NCBI RefSeq assembly: GCF_001420715.1
Contig: NZ_LJJC01000004.1
Coordinates: forward strand, 2,510,185 to 2,574,184
From: Heyndrickxia shackletonii
GTDB lineage: Bacteria > Bacillota > Bacilli > Bacillales > Bacillaceae_C
Length of the DNA: 64,000 bases
Reading direction: 5' to 3'
Both the position numbers and the translations under genes were made by a program. Positions within the stretch are counted from its first letter, which is position 1. The number at the start of each line of letters is the position of its first letter. Shown here piece by piece: positions 1-8,808 of this stretch. Below the pieces are notes generated by a model. The model worked only from the letters and a program-made list of their open reading frames with translations. It was not told where the DNA came from and did not search any database.

Positions 1-38
1 CCAGTTTACCAGCTTCTCGTAACTCGTGAGTAACTCCT

Positions 39-443
39 GTGATTTCTCACTGCTATCGTGCCAACTTACTGTATTGGCAAAATCCAAATCATCTCCTACT
101 CGATTTTGCGTGCTATCAACATACAGGTTTTTTCAGATATTTAAAAACATTGGCTGCACATACGGATCATGTCCGCTATCACATGTGGGGTACCAATGAA
201 ATCTTAAAAAATGGGAAACAACCGAAAATGGATTGGGGAAAGAGTTGGGAAATTCATTCTGTAGATGAACAGCAATGGAACCGAATTCAGGAAGGATTGC
301 GAAATGAATACTTAACACTGTTGGAATCGATTGACGTTATAGAATGGAATGAACCACTGGCCAATGAACTGTTATCTTCTTTGGCTCATTCAGCCTATCA
401 TCTAGGAGCCATTCGACAAATGTTAAAAGTAGTCAAGGTGTAG
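39..443 (+). pseudogene. DinB-like (damage-inducible/YfiT-type) protein, N-terminus unclear
   Basis: The C-terminal two thirds resemble DinB-superfamily four-helix proteins. AAHTDHVRY gives the first metal-type histidines, and HSAYHLGAIRQ near the end gives the last conserved helix with its histidine. DinB proteins are small metal-binding enzymes or thiol-transferase-like proteins, and the function here is not known. About 150-170 residues are usual. The segment before HTGFF (roughly the first 28 residues) does not look like family sequence and an in-frame stop lies just upstream, so an N-terminal frameshift is likely. The gene sits at the window edge, so the true 5' end may be missing. Confidence 0.5.
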
Positions 444-832
444 TTTTGACATAAAGTTTGATCATTTACTGCGTATCGGTACTTGTAGACGTAAAGGTGC
501 ACTTGTCGATTTTGGGGCAATCTGTCCTATATATATAATCAACCCCACACTGATGGGGTTCGCACATCCATATTAAAGTCAAATCTAATATAAATTAACA
601 TAGATTCTTTTCAGGAAGCAGCAGTAAATTAAATCTCCGTGGCCTCTCAATCCGTGAATCGTTTCTGTACCACATAAGTGCAAAAAACTGACCTATTGAA
701 CTCTAATACTTGAGTGTTCAATAGGTCTGAAATTTATTCTCATTTATCTATCCCTGAACTTAAACATATTTTTCAACGTTATAGGGAACGAGTCATTCTA
801 CTAAAGTTGAAGCATAAAAGTCTGTGCGAAAG
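444..832. other. Intergenic region with que-operon terminator and an unexplained conserved block
   Basis: No credible gene is seen. The stretch contains a weak hairpin at 541-560, a 43-base block at 639-681 that recurs at 9303-9348, and the strong minus-strand terminator at 690-727. Confidence 0.5.
690..727 (-). terminator. Terminator of the queC-queD-queE-folE operon
   Basis: A perfect 12-bp stem (690-701 with 716-727) is followed on the minus strand by AGTTTTTT. It lies about 105 bases past the folE stop, with no gene between. Confidence 0.75.
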
Positions 833-1435
833 CTACTTCATCTTAGCTAGTTGAATAGAAGAAAGGACATCTTTCTTATCAATGTCTCCAAGACTAGCAG
901 TTGTAATTGTAGCGGACTGATGTTTTTTTACCCCGCGAACTTTCATACAGAAATGTTCCGCTTTAATCATAACAAATACCCCTTTAGCATTTAATTGCTC
1001 ATACAAATATGCTGCCACTTCATTTGTAAGTCGTTCTTGAATTTGTGGTCGGGAAGCGAAATAATCCAAAACTCTTGCCCCTTTGGATAGTCCCATTACT
1101 CTATCATTTGGAAGATAGGCAATGGTTGCCGTTCCAACAAAAGGCTGAAAATGATGCTCGCATAAAGAGCTAAAAGGAATATTTTCTATTACTACAAGCT
1201 CTCTTGATGTATTTTTATCTAATGGGAATGTTGTAATATTAGGCGGATTGGAAAATAATCCATTACATGTTTCATTTACAAGCATTTTAGCTACTCTTTC
1301 TGGCGTGTCTTTAATAGAGGGATCATTTAAATCTAATCCAAGTTCCTCTATAATACTAGCAAAATGCTGTGAAATTTTTTGCTTTTTTATTTCTACATCA
1401 ATCTCTTTATTTTCAACCGTATATACGTGGTTCAT
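833..1435 (-). CDS. folE: GTP cyclohydrolase I
   Basis: Converts GTP to 7,8-dihydroneopterin triphosphate, the first step shared by folate and queuosine-precursor synthesis. The 200-residue length is normal. The zinc ligands fit family positions: C92 and H95 in LCEHHFQPF, and C163 in HFCMKVRGV. QIQERLTNEVA is the conserved helix after the active site. It is the last gene of the que operon, starting 3 bases after the queE stop. Its presence makes the operon self-sufficient from GTP to preQ0. A second folE used for folate could exist elsewhere. The identification is secure. Confidence 0.95.
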   Translation of the reverse strand: MNHVYTVENKEIDVEIKKQKISQHFASIIEELGLDLNDPSIKDTPERVAKMLVNETCNGLFSNPPNITTFPLDKNTSRELVVIENIPFSSLCEHHFQPFVGTATIAYLPNDRVMGLSKGARVLDYFASRPQIQERLTNEVAAYLYEQLNAKGVFVMIKAEHFCMKVRGVKKHQSATITTASLGDIDKKDVLSSIQLAKMK

Positions 1436-1438
1436 CGT

Positions 1439-2158
1439 TTAAACACCCCGCTTATTTGCCCAAACTAATGCGTGTAGTTGCGGTAAAGCTCGTACACCAT
1501 TCATTTCAGGATCTTCCATCACTTTACTCCATAACCAATCAAGAGACATAAGTAATCGTGATGAAATATCACCTGATTCATAAGGATCTTTATTCCCTAC
1601 CGATAAATAAAAATCAATAGCATCATATCGTTTATGGACCATTCTGGCATAATCAAAATCCTCATCATTAAAGACAACTACTTTTAGACTGATTCTTTTT
1701 CCTGCTAAATTTTCTATAATACTATCTAATACATCAAAGTCCGTATTCATCCCGCTGCTAGGAGGTTTCGGGCTAATCGTTAAATCATCCACTGACCGAA
1801 ACCAATCTTGCCAACGGCTTCCTTGTGTTTCTAATCCTACTTTTATATCGTGCTCATGTAATAGTTCAATGAATTCCATCATCGGTTTTCCGATTAAAGC
1901 GGGATTTCCTCCACTGATTGTCACGTGATTAAAATTTTGATTTCCAAGCTGCTTTAGTTCGTGAAAAATTTCCGATGGAGTTAGTAATCTAATATTATCT
2001 TTTTCAGACCCATCCCATGTAAAAGCAGAATCACACCAAACACATCGAAAATCACAGCCTGCCGTCCGAACAAACATGGTTTTTCTGCCTATTACCATTC
2101 CTTCTCCTTGAATCGTGGGACCAAATATTTCAATAACAGGAATTTTACTGCTACTCAT
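1439..2158 (-). CDS. queE: 7-carboxy-7-deazaguanine synthase (radical SAM)
   Basis: Radical-SAM enzyme that turns 6-carboxy-tetrahydropterin into 7-carboxy-7-deazaguanine, the third step to preQ0. A CX3CX2C cluster motif (C35, C39, C42 in CDFRCVWC) binds the 4Fe-4S cluster. FGPTIQGEG at the N-terminus is typical of QueE, and TISGGNPAL is the SAM-binding glycine motif. The 239-residue length is usual. Its start overlaps the queD end by 8 bases, which implies translational coupling. Confidence 0.95.
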   Translation of the reverse strand: MSSSKIPVIEIFGPTIQGEGMVIGRKTMFVRTAGCDFRCVWCDSAFTWDGSEKDNIRLLTPSEIFHELKQLGNQNFNHVTISGGNPALIGKPMMEFIELLHEHDIKVGLETQGSRWQDWFRSVDDLTISPKPPSSGMNTDFDVLDSIIENLAGKRISLKVVVFNDEDFDYARMVHKRYDAIDFYLSVGNKDPYESGDISSRLLMSLDWLWSKVMEDPEMNGVRALPQLHALVWANKRGV

Positions 2159-2600
2159 GTTTTTCGTTCCCTTCGTTAAATTGGGGTCTATATATTACGT
2201 AAGATGTAGGTGTTTCCCGGACTAACACTTGTAGACAAATAGGTTTATTAGATAAAGTATCTAAATAATTCGCAACCAATTCATAGATGGTTTGGGCAAC
2301 TACCTCTGTTGAAGGAGTCAACTTTTCAAATTCAGGAAAATCATTTAACAGCTGATGATCATATCTCCCGTGCACTAATTTCTTTAAATCACTAAAATTC
2401 ACTAACATCCCCATTTCATCCAGTTCATCCCCGGCAATCGTTAAATTAACAAAATAGGTGTGCCCATGAGTAAAAGAACACTTCCCTGCCTTTTCGTTAG
2501 AGATAAAATGAGCAGTTGAGAAATTCATATCTTTATTTAATTCAAAACGATATGGATGTGGAGCTGGTTGTGGGTAAAATTGCTGTAACATGCTGGTCAT
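2151..2600 (-). CDS. queD: 6-carboxy-5,6,7,8-tetrahydropterin synthase
   Basis: Zinc enzyme of the PTPS/QueD family that converts dihydroneopterin triphosphate to 6-carboxy-tetrahydropterin. The zinc histidines are H31 in STAHF and H45/H47 in THGH, and the catalytic cysteine is C41 in GKCSF. The 149 residues match the family. It lies 12 bases after the queC stop and overlaps queE. The start is supported by an AGGAGATGACC-type ribosome binding region just upstream. Confidence 0.95.
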   Translation of the reverse strand: MTSMLQQFYPQPAPHPYRFELNKDMNFSTAHFISNEKAGKCSFTHGHTYFVNLTIAGDELDEMGMLVNFSDLKKLVHGRYDHQLLNDFPEFEKLTPSTEVVAQTIYELVANYLDTLSNKPICLQVLVRETPTSYVIYRPQFNEGNEKHE

Positions 2601-2612
2601 CTCCTAAAACGG

Positions 2613-3269
2613 TTATTTTCTTATTTTCAAGTATTCTTCTAGACCATTTTTTCTTAGCTTACAGGCAGGACACTCTCCACACCCATCCGCTATGATCCCG
2701 TTATAGCAAGTTAAAGTTTTTTCACGTACAAAATCAAAAGCATCAAGTTCATCTGCTAGTTTCCAAGTTTCACATTTATCCAACCACATTAGCGGGGTAT
2801 GAATTACAAAATCCTGATCCATCGAAAGATTTAAAGTAACATTCAAAGACTTCACAAAAATATCTCGGCAATCGGGATATCCGCTAAAATCAGTTTCACA
2901 GACTCCAGTTACAATATGTTTAGCCCCCACTTGACTAGCTAATACACCTGCAAAGGACATAAACAACAGATTTCTTCCAGGAACAAAGGTAGATGGCAGA
3001 CTTCCGTTCTCCCCATCTTTTACCTGGATATCGTCTCTGGTTAAAGCATTTGGAGCCAATTGATTTAATAAGGACATATCTAAAATATGGTGTTTGACAC
3101 CAAGCTGATTCGTAATATTTTTGGCACATTCAATTTCCAACTTGTGCCTCTGATTATAATCGAAGGTTACTGCAACAACTTCTTCAAATCGTTCCTTCGC
3201 CCAAAATAAACAAGTGGTACTATCCTGGCCGCCGCTAAAGACAACAACCGCTTTTTCTTTTTTCTTCAT
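2613..3269 (-). CDS. queC: 7-cyano-7-deazaguanine (preQ0) synthase
   Basis: ATP-dependent amide/nitrile-forming enzyme that makes preQ0 from 7-carboxy-7-deazaguanine. SGGQDS (residues 12-17) is the PP-loop that binds ATP. Four zinc cysteines cluster at the C-terminus (C188, C197, C200, C203, in CGECPAC and the preceding CYNG). It has 218 residues, as usual. It is the first gene of the operon, directly behind the preQ1 riboswitch and attenuator. AAAGGAG lies upstream of the start. Confidence 0.96.
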   Translation of the reverse strand: MKKKEKAVVVFSGGQDSTTCLFWAKERFEEVVAVTFDYNQRHKLEIECAKNITNQLGVKHHILDMSLLNQLAPNALTRDDIQVKDGENGSLPSTFVPGRNLLFMSFAGVLASQVGAKHIVTGVCETDFSGYPDCRDIFVKSLNVTLNLSMDQDFVIHTPLMWLDKCETWKLADELDAFDFVREKTLTCYNGIIADGCGECPACKLRKNGLEEYLKIRK

Positions 3270-3292
3270 CTTAAACTCTCCTTTGAACAGAA

Positions 3293-3324
3293 AAACAGGA
3301 CTACTAACGAAAGCAGTCCTGTTT
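3293..3324 (-). terminator. Riboswitch-controlled attenuator of the que operon
   Basis: A perfect 10-bp stem (3293-3302 with 3315-3324) is followed on the minus strand by a TTTTT run. It sits immediately after the preQ1 aptamer and before the queC ribosome binding site, the arrangement of a transcription-terminating riboswitch. Confidence 0.85.
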
Positions 3325-3327
3325 CCC

Positions 3328-3358
3328 TTAGTTTTTTTAAGAGGGTAGCTAGAACCTC
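3328..3358 (-). promoter_or_regulatory. preQ1-I riboswitch aptamer
   Basis: The minus strand reads AGAGGTTCTAGCTACCCTCT followed by AAAAAAACTAAGG. That is the class I preQ1 aptamer: a short hairpin whose loop is followed by an A-rich pseudoknot tail. It should lower que operon transcription when preQ1 is abundant, through the adjoining terminator. Confidence 0.93.
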
Positions 3359-3397
3359 TACCGCGTTATGCGGATTTTTTATTTAGTTGACATTTTG

Positions 3398-3403
3398 ATT
3401 ATA
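3398..3403 (-). promoter_or_regulatory. Probable -10 box for the que operon
   Basis: A perfect TATAAT on the minus strand lies about 40 bases ahead of the preQ1 aptamer. The -35 element is poor (ATGCAA at 17-base spacing), so only the -10 is confident. Confidence 0.5.
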
Positions 3404-3521
3404 CAGGATGTTTACCATTTTTGCATATGGAAAACGGTTACTAATGCCAAGAGGTAGCGCTTGTTTTCCAATATGTGAATACTTTGTAAAAGTTGATGCC
3501 TACTTTGAAATGCTCACAATA

Positions 3522-4118
3522 TTATTGATACTCTCTATCTAGTATTGAATAAAAATGTTGATCATGCCATTGGTTATTCCAGAACAATTCTTCTTGAAAT
3601 GTTCCCTCTCTTCTCATGCCCAATCTCTCCATTAATTTTACAGATTTAAGATTGTTACAATTACACATTCCAACTACTTTATGAGCTTGTAATCTTTCGA
3701 ATGCAAACCCTATTAAAAGTTTCGTTGCTTCATACCCAAAACCATTTCCTTGGTAAATTGGAAGAATTGCAAAACCAATCTCCCAACTCTTTCTATGCTC
3801 TACATAACACCATATTTGGGCTAGTCCAATTGGTTTAACTTCTCCCTCTATGGTGCTTTTGACAATAAAATCATAACTATACGGAGTATTCATCTTCTGT
3901 AGGTACTTTTCTCTAACGACATTCATATCTGATTCAATATATTCTTCAAATAACCAAATATCTTTATTGCATTCTAGTTCACAAATAAAATCCAAATCAT
4001 CCGGAGTAACTCTTGAAAGAATTACATTTTTTCCATCCAGCTTTATAATAATCACTTCCTTGTTTAGTTTTTTAAGATTCATATCGTCTAAAATATACAG
4101 CGTAGATATTTCAACCAT
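3522..4118 (-). CDS. GNAT N-acetyltransferase, RimJ/RimL-like
   Basis: Acetyl-CoA-dependent acetyltransferase of the GNAT fold. The core runs from ILSRVTPDDLDF to SVKLMERLGMRREG. It includes the pyrophosphate-binding stretch IYQGNGFGYEATKLLIGFAF and NLKSVKLMERLGM, typical of ribosomal-protein or amino-acid N-acetyltransferases. The first ~25 residues precede the domain. The annotated ATG follows TAGGAAAAA, and an internal ATG at residue 13 is also possible. The substrate cannot be told. It is a single gene, not linked to its neighbours. Confidence 0.85.
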   Translation of the reverse strand: MVEISTLYILDDMNLKKLNKEVIIIKLDGKNVILSRVTPDDLDFICELECNKDIWLFEEYIESDMNVVREKYLQKMNTPYSYDFIVKSTIEGEVKPIGLAQIWCYVEHRKSWEIGFAILPIYQGNGFGYEATKLLIGFAFERLQAHKVVGMCNCNNLKSVKLMERLGMRREGTFQEELFWNNQWHDQHFYSILDREYQ

Positions 4119-4543
4119 TTTTTCCTATACTAACTATTATAGGAATTTTTCAACATGACAGCTATGCTGTTGTTAGGCCATGTAGGATAAACACTGAAAA
4201 GCTTTTTAGGTATTTCTTTATTCCCAGTAAAAAATAAACAACCCTAGGTTAAATAAATTTCCTTTCATAGCAACTGATTTTTACATACTGATTATTAGAA
4301 AGAATTTTTATCTCTTTATCTGTAAAGAATTTTTTACTTATAAATTTGTATTCCTATCCCCGTTTCATTCATTGTATATAAAAATACCCTGTAGAGTAGG
4401 CTTTTTTACGTGTCTACTCTACAGGGTACATTTTACAATAGGAGCTCATCATTCATCATCCCAAATTTTATTCATTCATTTCTCCCTCATTATATAAAAT
4501 ACATATTTTTAGAAGAATTTTATATTTTTTAAGATGGACGTTA
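4119..4543. other. Intergenic region with a strong hairpin
   Basis: AT-rich, with no convincing gene. Its one clear element is the 14-bp-stem hairpin at 4385-4428. Confidence 0.5.
4385..4428. terminator. Perfect 14-bp hairpin, probable terminator
   Basis: Arms 4385-4398 and 4415-4428 are perfect complements around a 16-base loop. T-runs follow on both sides (TTTTATA on minus, CATTTTA on plus). It lies downstream of the VanY-like gene and so probably ends that transcript. Confidence 0.65.
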
Positions 4544-5350
4544 TTATTTTCCGTCTGAGTTCACAGGTGCAACATGATAATATTCTTCTAGTGTTAAATC
4601 TTGCTTAAATAACTCAGTGGCTAAATTAACTCCAACATAACGAATATGCCAAGGTTCATATTGATAGCCAGTAATTTTTTCTTTGTTTTTTGGATAGCGA
4701 ATGATAAATCCATAATTATGGGCGTTATTCTTAAGCCAGGTTGCCTCTTTTGTATTTGCAAAACAGTCTTCTGCTGCACAAGATCCATCCAATCCGCTAA
4801 CGTCAATGGTTAATCCTGATTGATGTTCGCTTGTTCCAGGAACAGCGCTATATGTTTTTGCTTTTTCAATTCCATCCTTTTTAACATAATTATTGAATAT
4901 GGTTGTTTGAGTTTGATAAGAACGATAGGCTGAAACACCTGCTAGAGGTATATTTTGTTCATTAGCCGCATGGAACATTTTTTCAAGATACTTCGCCGCT
5001 TCTGCTCTCATCATTCTTTTTTCTATTTTTTCATTAAAAATAAATGGAACATTTGGGTAAACGAGATCTTTCGGTTCATAACCTTGCGGAAATGCATATT
5101 TTTTGTCTACAAGAACGGTGATACTTTCAGGATCAGCGACAGTAAGTAATCCCGGTTCTGATTGTGTAGCATTAGTATCCACTTTTATTGTAGGGGTTTC
5201 TAGTTGACTCTCGTTACTATGAGATGGTTGTTCCTTTTTGCCTATATTATCTGTAAGTTGTTTTTGTTGTTTGTTTTGTGCATTTCCGGAACAGCCTGAA
5301 ATAATTAGAATCAGCGTGAACAGTACCATTGTAACTATTTTTTTTATCAT
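4544..5350 (-). CDS. D-alanyl-D-alanine carboxypeptidase lipoprotein (VanY/peptidase M15B)
   Basis: Zinc D,D-carboxypeptidase that trims the terminal D-Ala from peptidoglycan stem peptides at the outer face of the membrane. The start at 5350 is chosen because AGGAGG precedes it by a good spacing and it begins a lipoprotein signal (MIKKIV...LIISGC); an upstream in-frame start lacks these. A Gln/Ser/Thr-rich linker follows the lipid cysteine. The catalytic domain has SEHQSGLTIDVS (SxHxxGxAxD, zinc His and Asp) and EPWHIRYVG (ExWH). No Van resistance genes are nearby, so a housekeeping cell-wall role is likely. Confidence 0.9.
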   Translation of the reverse strand: MIKKIVTMVLFTLILIISGCSGNAQNKQQKQLTDNIGKKEQPSHSNESQLETPTIKVDTNATQSEPGLLTVADPESITVLVDKKYAFPQGYEPKDLVYPNVPFIFNEKIEKRMMRAEAAKYLEKMFHAANEQNIPLAGVSAYRSYQTQTTIFNNYVKKDGIEKAKTYSAVPGTSEHQSGLTIDVSGLDGSCAAEDCFANTKEATWLKNNAHNYGFIIRYPKNKEKITGYQYEPWHIRYVGVNLATELFKQDLTLEEYYHVAPVNSDGK

Positions 5351-5513
5351 GTAGTTGCCTCCTAAGCAAAGTGTAATGAAGTCTTTTCTAAAGACCACAT
5401 GATAAAAAATAATTGTTTAATGTTTCTATTTTTCACTTAGTTATTGCAAGAATGCAAAAAAATTGTTTCCAACTTGTAAACTTTTGAGTTGAGGAATCGA
5501 GAATTTCAAAAAA

Positions 5514-5530
5514 GAGCTACTAAGTAGCCC
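5514..5530 (-). terminator. Terminator after the two-component/lipoprotein operon
   Basis: On the minus strand GGGCTAC-TTA-GTAGCTC (one G-U pair) is followed by TTTTTTG. It begins about 9 bases past the stop of the propeller lipoprotein gene. Confidence 0.7.
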
Positions 5531-5538
5531 TTCTAATT

Positions 5539-6603
5539 TTATTTAAGTGAGATGATATTCGTAATCATTTTGTTTTGATCAAATGTTGTAATCATAATCT
5601 TCTTATTGGATTCGCTCCAGCTTACAGGAATACGAATATTGTATTTAGGATATTGGACATTCAAGAGTATAGGATTCATTTCACCTGTTAAAGTGTCTAC
5701 CACATATAGGCCCCTCTTACTGTTATCTTCGGAAAATAGATTAAAAGCAATTTTTCTTCCATTTGGAGCCCAGTTAGTACCCAAGATTCCAATACCGCTT
5801 GCAAGTTTTATGGGGTTACGCCCCTTTAAATCAGTAAGGATTAACTCTTCAGTTGTATCATTCGTTCTTTGTACCAATGCTAATTGAGAACCATCAGGTG
5901 ATGGAATCACACTAGAGATATGATTCTTGATCAGAAATGGCTTGCTATTGCCGTCAACAGAAAATAAATGATAGTTGATGTCAACAAAATAAATTTTTTT
6001 ATTGGATATCCCAATGGATAAGATGGCGTCTTTCGTTGAAGTGATTTTCATTACATTACCGTCTAAATCTGCTTTTAGGATATCTCCATTAAGTGTACTA
6101 AATATGACATGTGAATGATCCAACCATTGGACATTATTAACCATATCAGAATTGCCAAGGCTTATTGTTTTTTTAGTTTGGATATCCATTATATAACGAA
6201 CCATACGTTCACCGTCATCCATGAATAAGAAAAGGTGTTTTTTGTCGGGGGACAATAATGAATAGTTTTGCAACTTGAATTCGGATTTCAATAGTGTTTT
6301 GGTTTTCGTATTCATATCATAGATGTAAAGGCTGCTTTCAGAACTATTCGCTCCTAAGTTCTTAGGTGTATTAAGGATAATTTTAGTCTCTGAAAAGAAT
6401 TGAGTGGCTAGTGTATCATCTATATTTTCAATATGGCTCACGGCAATATTTTCCTGCTGTTTAGGAGGCTGTAATATCATAATAGTTTTTCCATCCTTCT
6501 CAATCATTTTCCTGGTACTACTATTTTGTTGATCACACGCAGTCATAATCAACATAGGGATTGAAGTTACTATGAACACTTTCATTAATTTAAAAAAATT
6601 CAC
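5539..6603 (-). CDS. TolB/WD40-like beta-propeller lipoprotein
   Basis: The start is taken as a GTG at 6603, preceded by AAAGGAG; the longer reading frame upstream would overlap the kinase gene and lacks a signal. The protein begins with a lipoprotein signal ending in MLIMTAC. It then shows repeated blades with motifs such as SPDKKHLFLF, SPDGSQLALVQ and WAPNGRKIAFNLF, typical of TolB/DPP-IV-type propellers. It is the third gene of an operon with a response regulator and a kinase. An extracytoplasmic sensing or accessory role for the kinase is a reasonable inference. No catalytic residues are recognised. Confidence 0.75.
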   Translation of the reverse strand: MNFFKLMKVFIVTSIPMLIMTACDQQNSSTRKMIEKDGKTIMILQPPKQQENIAVSHIENIDDTLATQFFSETKIILNTPKNLGANSSESSLYIYDMNTKTKTLLKSEFKLQNYSLLSPDKKHLFLFMDDGERMVRYIMDIQTKKTISLGNSDMVNNVQWLDHSHVIFSTLNGDILKADLDGNVMKITSTKDAILSIGISNKKIYFVDINYHLFSVDGNSKPFLIKNHISSVIPSPDGSQLALVQRTNDTTEELILTDLKGRNPIKLASGIGILGTNWAPNGRKIAFNLFSEDNSKRGLYVVDTLTGEMNPILLNVQYPKYNIRIPVSWSESNKKIMITTFDQNKMITNIISLK

Positions 6604-6649
6604 GGATAAATCTCCTTTTGTACTTTTAAATGGACATCGCCAACTCCCA

Positions 6650-8119
6650 TTACAAGGCATGATATATAGGAAAACGTAGTCGAAATACCGTTCCTTGTCT
6701 ATCGGATCTATGAAGTATAACGGTCCCGTTTTGTTTTTCCGTTAATTTTCTTACAATAGTTAGTCCAAGGCCAGTTCCACTAAATTCGCGGGAGCGCTCC
6801 ATATTTACTGTAAAGAAAGGGTCGAATATTTTCTTCTGCAGATCTTTTGAAACCATATTTCCAGTATTTTTTACATCGATGATGAGGAAATCATTATCCA
6901 CAAAAGAATCTATCCAAATAGTACCATTCAGTTCATTATACTTTATAGCATTATCGATTAAATTAACGAAAATATGAATTAAGTTCTCTCTATCTGCCCA
7001 TATAACGGCAGAAACTAATTTAGTATGAATCTTCAAATTATACTTTGCAGCTTTCCCACGCATACTGTTACATATGTCTGTCAAAATATCTTTCATCTCG
7101 ATTGGCTGTGATTGCTGCTCAAAATCATATTTCTCCAACGCGGAAAGACGCAGTACTTTTTCAACCATTTCATAAAGACGATCCGTCTGCTTACTAATAT
7201 TCTGAACAGCATCCTCAATCAACATTGGATCATCCGGGTACATACTGAGCAAATCAACGTATGCTTTAATGGATGTTAAAGGTGTTTTAAATTCATGACT
7301 TATATTTCCAATAAATTGTTTCTGCTGTTGCTCCAATACCTGGAGCTTTTGAACAGCGAGTTCTAGCTTCTGCTTCTCCAAGTTCATATTGTTCAAGTTT
7401 TGTTTAATAGAATTGCTCATATTGAAAATGTCCTGACTTAGTTCCCCTAATTCATCTCTTCTTACGACTGGAGGTTTATCCAAAAAATGACCTGAATGGA
7501 TATGGTTTGATGCTATTTGAAGTTTAGAGATGATTAAGGCAATTTTATAAAAATAAATATAGCCAACAACAAATCCAACAATAAACACAATAATACCCAC
7601 TGTTAAAAATAAATGCTTCGTAATATTTAAAAAATCATGGTTGTTTTTAAGAGAATAGTGGAATTCAATGATACACATCATTTTATTTTCTATTTGGAGC
7701 GGTGAAAAATAGGTGAGTGAATTTCCTAGAGTCTGGTAGGCTATTTTACCTTGAATAGCATAATGAAGAGTGTCCGAAACACCTTTCGCTTCATTACTGA
7801 GTGGCATCGAATTACCAACTAGACTACCCTTTGAATCGTACAAAACAACCTCCATTCCACTAAGCATAGAAAGATACATCGCAAGACGCTGCCCTCTTTG
7901 ATGCATAAAATTCCCTGGTGGAATTCTCTCATCCTCGGTTAAATAATTTTGACTTATATATCGTTGGGCCATTTCACTTTGTTGTAAAAGGTGTTTCTCC
8001 ACCGTTTGAATCTGATATCTTTCAATTCCATGTAGCACAAACTTACTAAGTACTCCCACAGTTAACAAGAGGATAATGGCCAATGCTAAACTGATTTTTA
8101 GTTTAAGACTTACTCTCAT
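6650..8119 (-). CDS. Sensor histidine kinase (HAMP-HisKA-HATPase)
   Basis: 489 residues. The first membrane helix is at about 9-29, an extracytoplasmic sensor at about 30-165, and the second helix at about 171-190. Then come a HAMP region (RRDELGELSQD), a coiled coil rich in Gln/Lys/Leu, and the phosphoacceptor box GNISHEFKTPL with H275. The N box is NLIDNAIKY and the G box is GTGLGLTIVRKL. It resembles the PhoR/ResE/WalK architecture. It overlaps the response regulator gene by 4 bases (ATGA). The signal is unknown; the downstream propeller lipoprotein may take part in sensing. Confidence 0.93.
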   Translation of the reverse strand: MRVSLKLKISLALAIILLLTVGVLSKFVLHGIERYQIQTVEKHLLQQSEMAQRYISQNYLTEDERIPPGNFMHQRGQRLAMYLSMLSGMEVVLYDSKGSLVGNSMPLSNEAKGVSDTLHYAIQGKIAYQTLGNSLTYFSPLQIENKMMCIIEFHYSLKNNHDFLNITKHLFLTVGIIVFIVGFVVGYIYFYKIALIISKLQIASNHIHSGHFLDKPPVVRRDELGELSQDIFNMSNSIKQNLNNMNLEKQKLELAVQKLQVLEQQQKQFIGNISHEFKTPLTSIKAYVDLLSMYPDDPMLIEDAVQNISKQTDRLYEMVEKVLRLSALEKYDFEQQSQPIEMKDILTDICNSMRGKAAKYNLKIHTKLVSAVIWADRENLIHIFVNLIDNAIKYNELNGTIWIDSFVDNDFLIIDVKNTGNMVSKDLQKKIFDPFFTVNMERSREFSGTGLGLTIVRKLTEKQNGTVILHRSDRQGTVFRLRFPIYHAL

Positions 8120-8808
8120 TTTTTTACTCCAGAGGAAGCTTTATAACCCACACCATAAACGGTTTGAAGTACAATCTGTTCTAAATCATTTATCTTTTTT
8201 CGAAGACGCTGTATATGAATATCGACAGTTCTCGTCCCCCCTATATAATCCATCCCCCAAACAATATTTAGAAGATCTTCTCTTGAGTATACTCGTTCAA
8301 GATTAGTGAATAACAGTACCAATAAATCAAATTCCTTTGGAGTTAACTTAACAAGATTATTGTCTACATACAGTGTTCGCTGAAATAGGTTCAATTGAAT
8401 ATTACGAACAATAATTTCCTCTTGAACAATGTTAGTATCTCGGCCATCCATTCGCCTTATGAGCGCTTTACTTCTAGCTAATAATTCACGTAAGTCAAAT
8501 GGCTTTGTTACATAATCGTCTGCCCCTAGTTCAAGTCCCAGTACTTTATCGACAATATCATCCTTAACCGTTAAAAGTATAATTCCGATACCCTTCCGAT
8601 TCTCCAGTTTGCGACACACATCATACCCTGATAACTTCGGCATCATTACATCCAGAATGATAAGATTTGGTTGAAAAGACTCTACTAGTCTAAGAGCTTC
8701 TTCCCCGTCATTTGCAGTTTCGACCACATACCCTTCCCTACGAAAGGAATAGGCAACTGCGTCCACAATGCTTTGTTCATCATCTACTATTAATATTTTC
8801 TTTTTCAA
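8116..8808 (-). CDS. OmpR/PhoB-family response regulator
   Basis: 230 residues. The receiver domain has acidic pocket DDE (residues 9-11), phosphoacceptor D53 in LDVMMPKLS, and the KPFD lysine loop. The C-terminal winged helix (LTPKEFDLLVLL to TVYGVGYK) binds DNA. It is the first gene of the regulator-kinase-lipoprotein operon and is translationally coupled to the kinase. Its target promoters are not visible here. Confidence 0.93.
   Translation of the reverse strand: MKKKILIVDDEQSIVDAVAYSFRREGYVVETANDGEEALRLVESFQPNLIILDVMMPKLSGYDVCRKLENRKGIGIILLTVKDDIVDKVLGLELGADDYVTKPFDLRELLARSKALIRRMDGRDTNIVQEEIIVRNIQLNLFQRTLYVDNNLVKLTPKEFDLLVLLFTNLERVYSREDLLNIVWGMDYIGGTRTVDIHIQRLRKKINDLEQIVLQTVYGVGYKASSGVKK

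Noticed and set aside
3387-3392. TTGACA on the plus strand opposite the que promoter
   Set aside because: No -10 box at suitable spacing and no plus-strand gene follows; judged chance.
5539-6660. Longer reading of the propeller lipoprotein that would overlap the kinase gene
   Set aside because: The GTG at 6603 has AAAGGAG and starts a lipoprotein signal; the longer form has neither.
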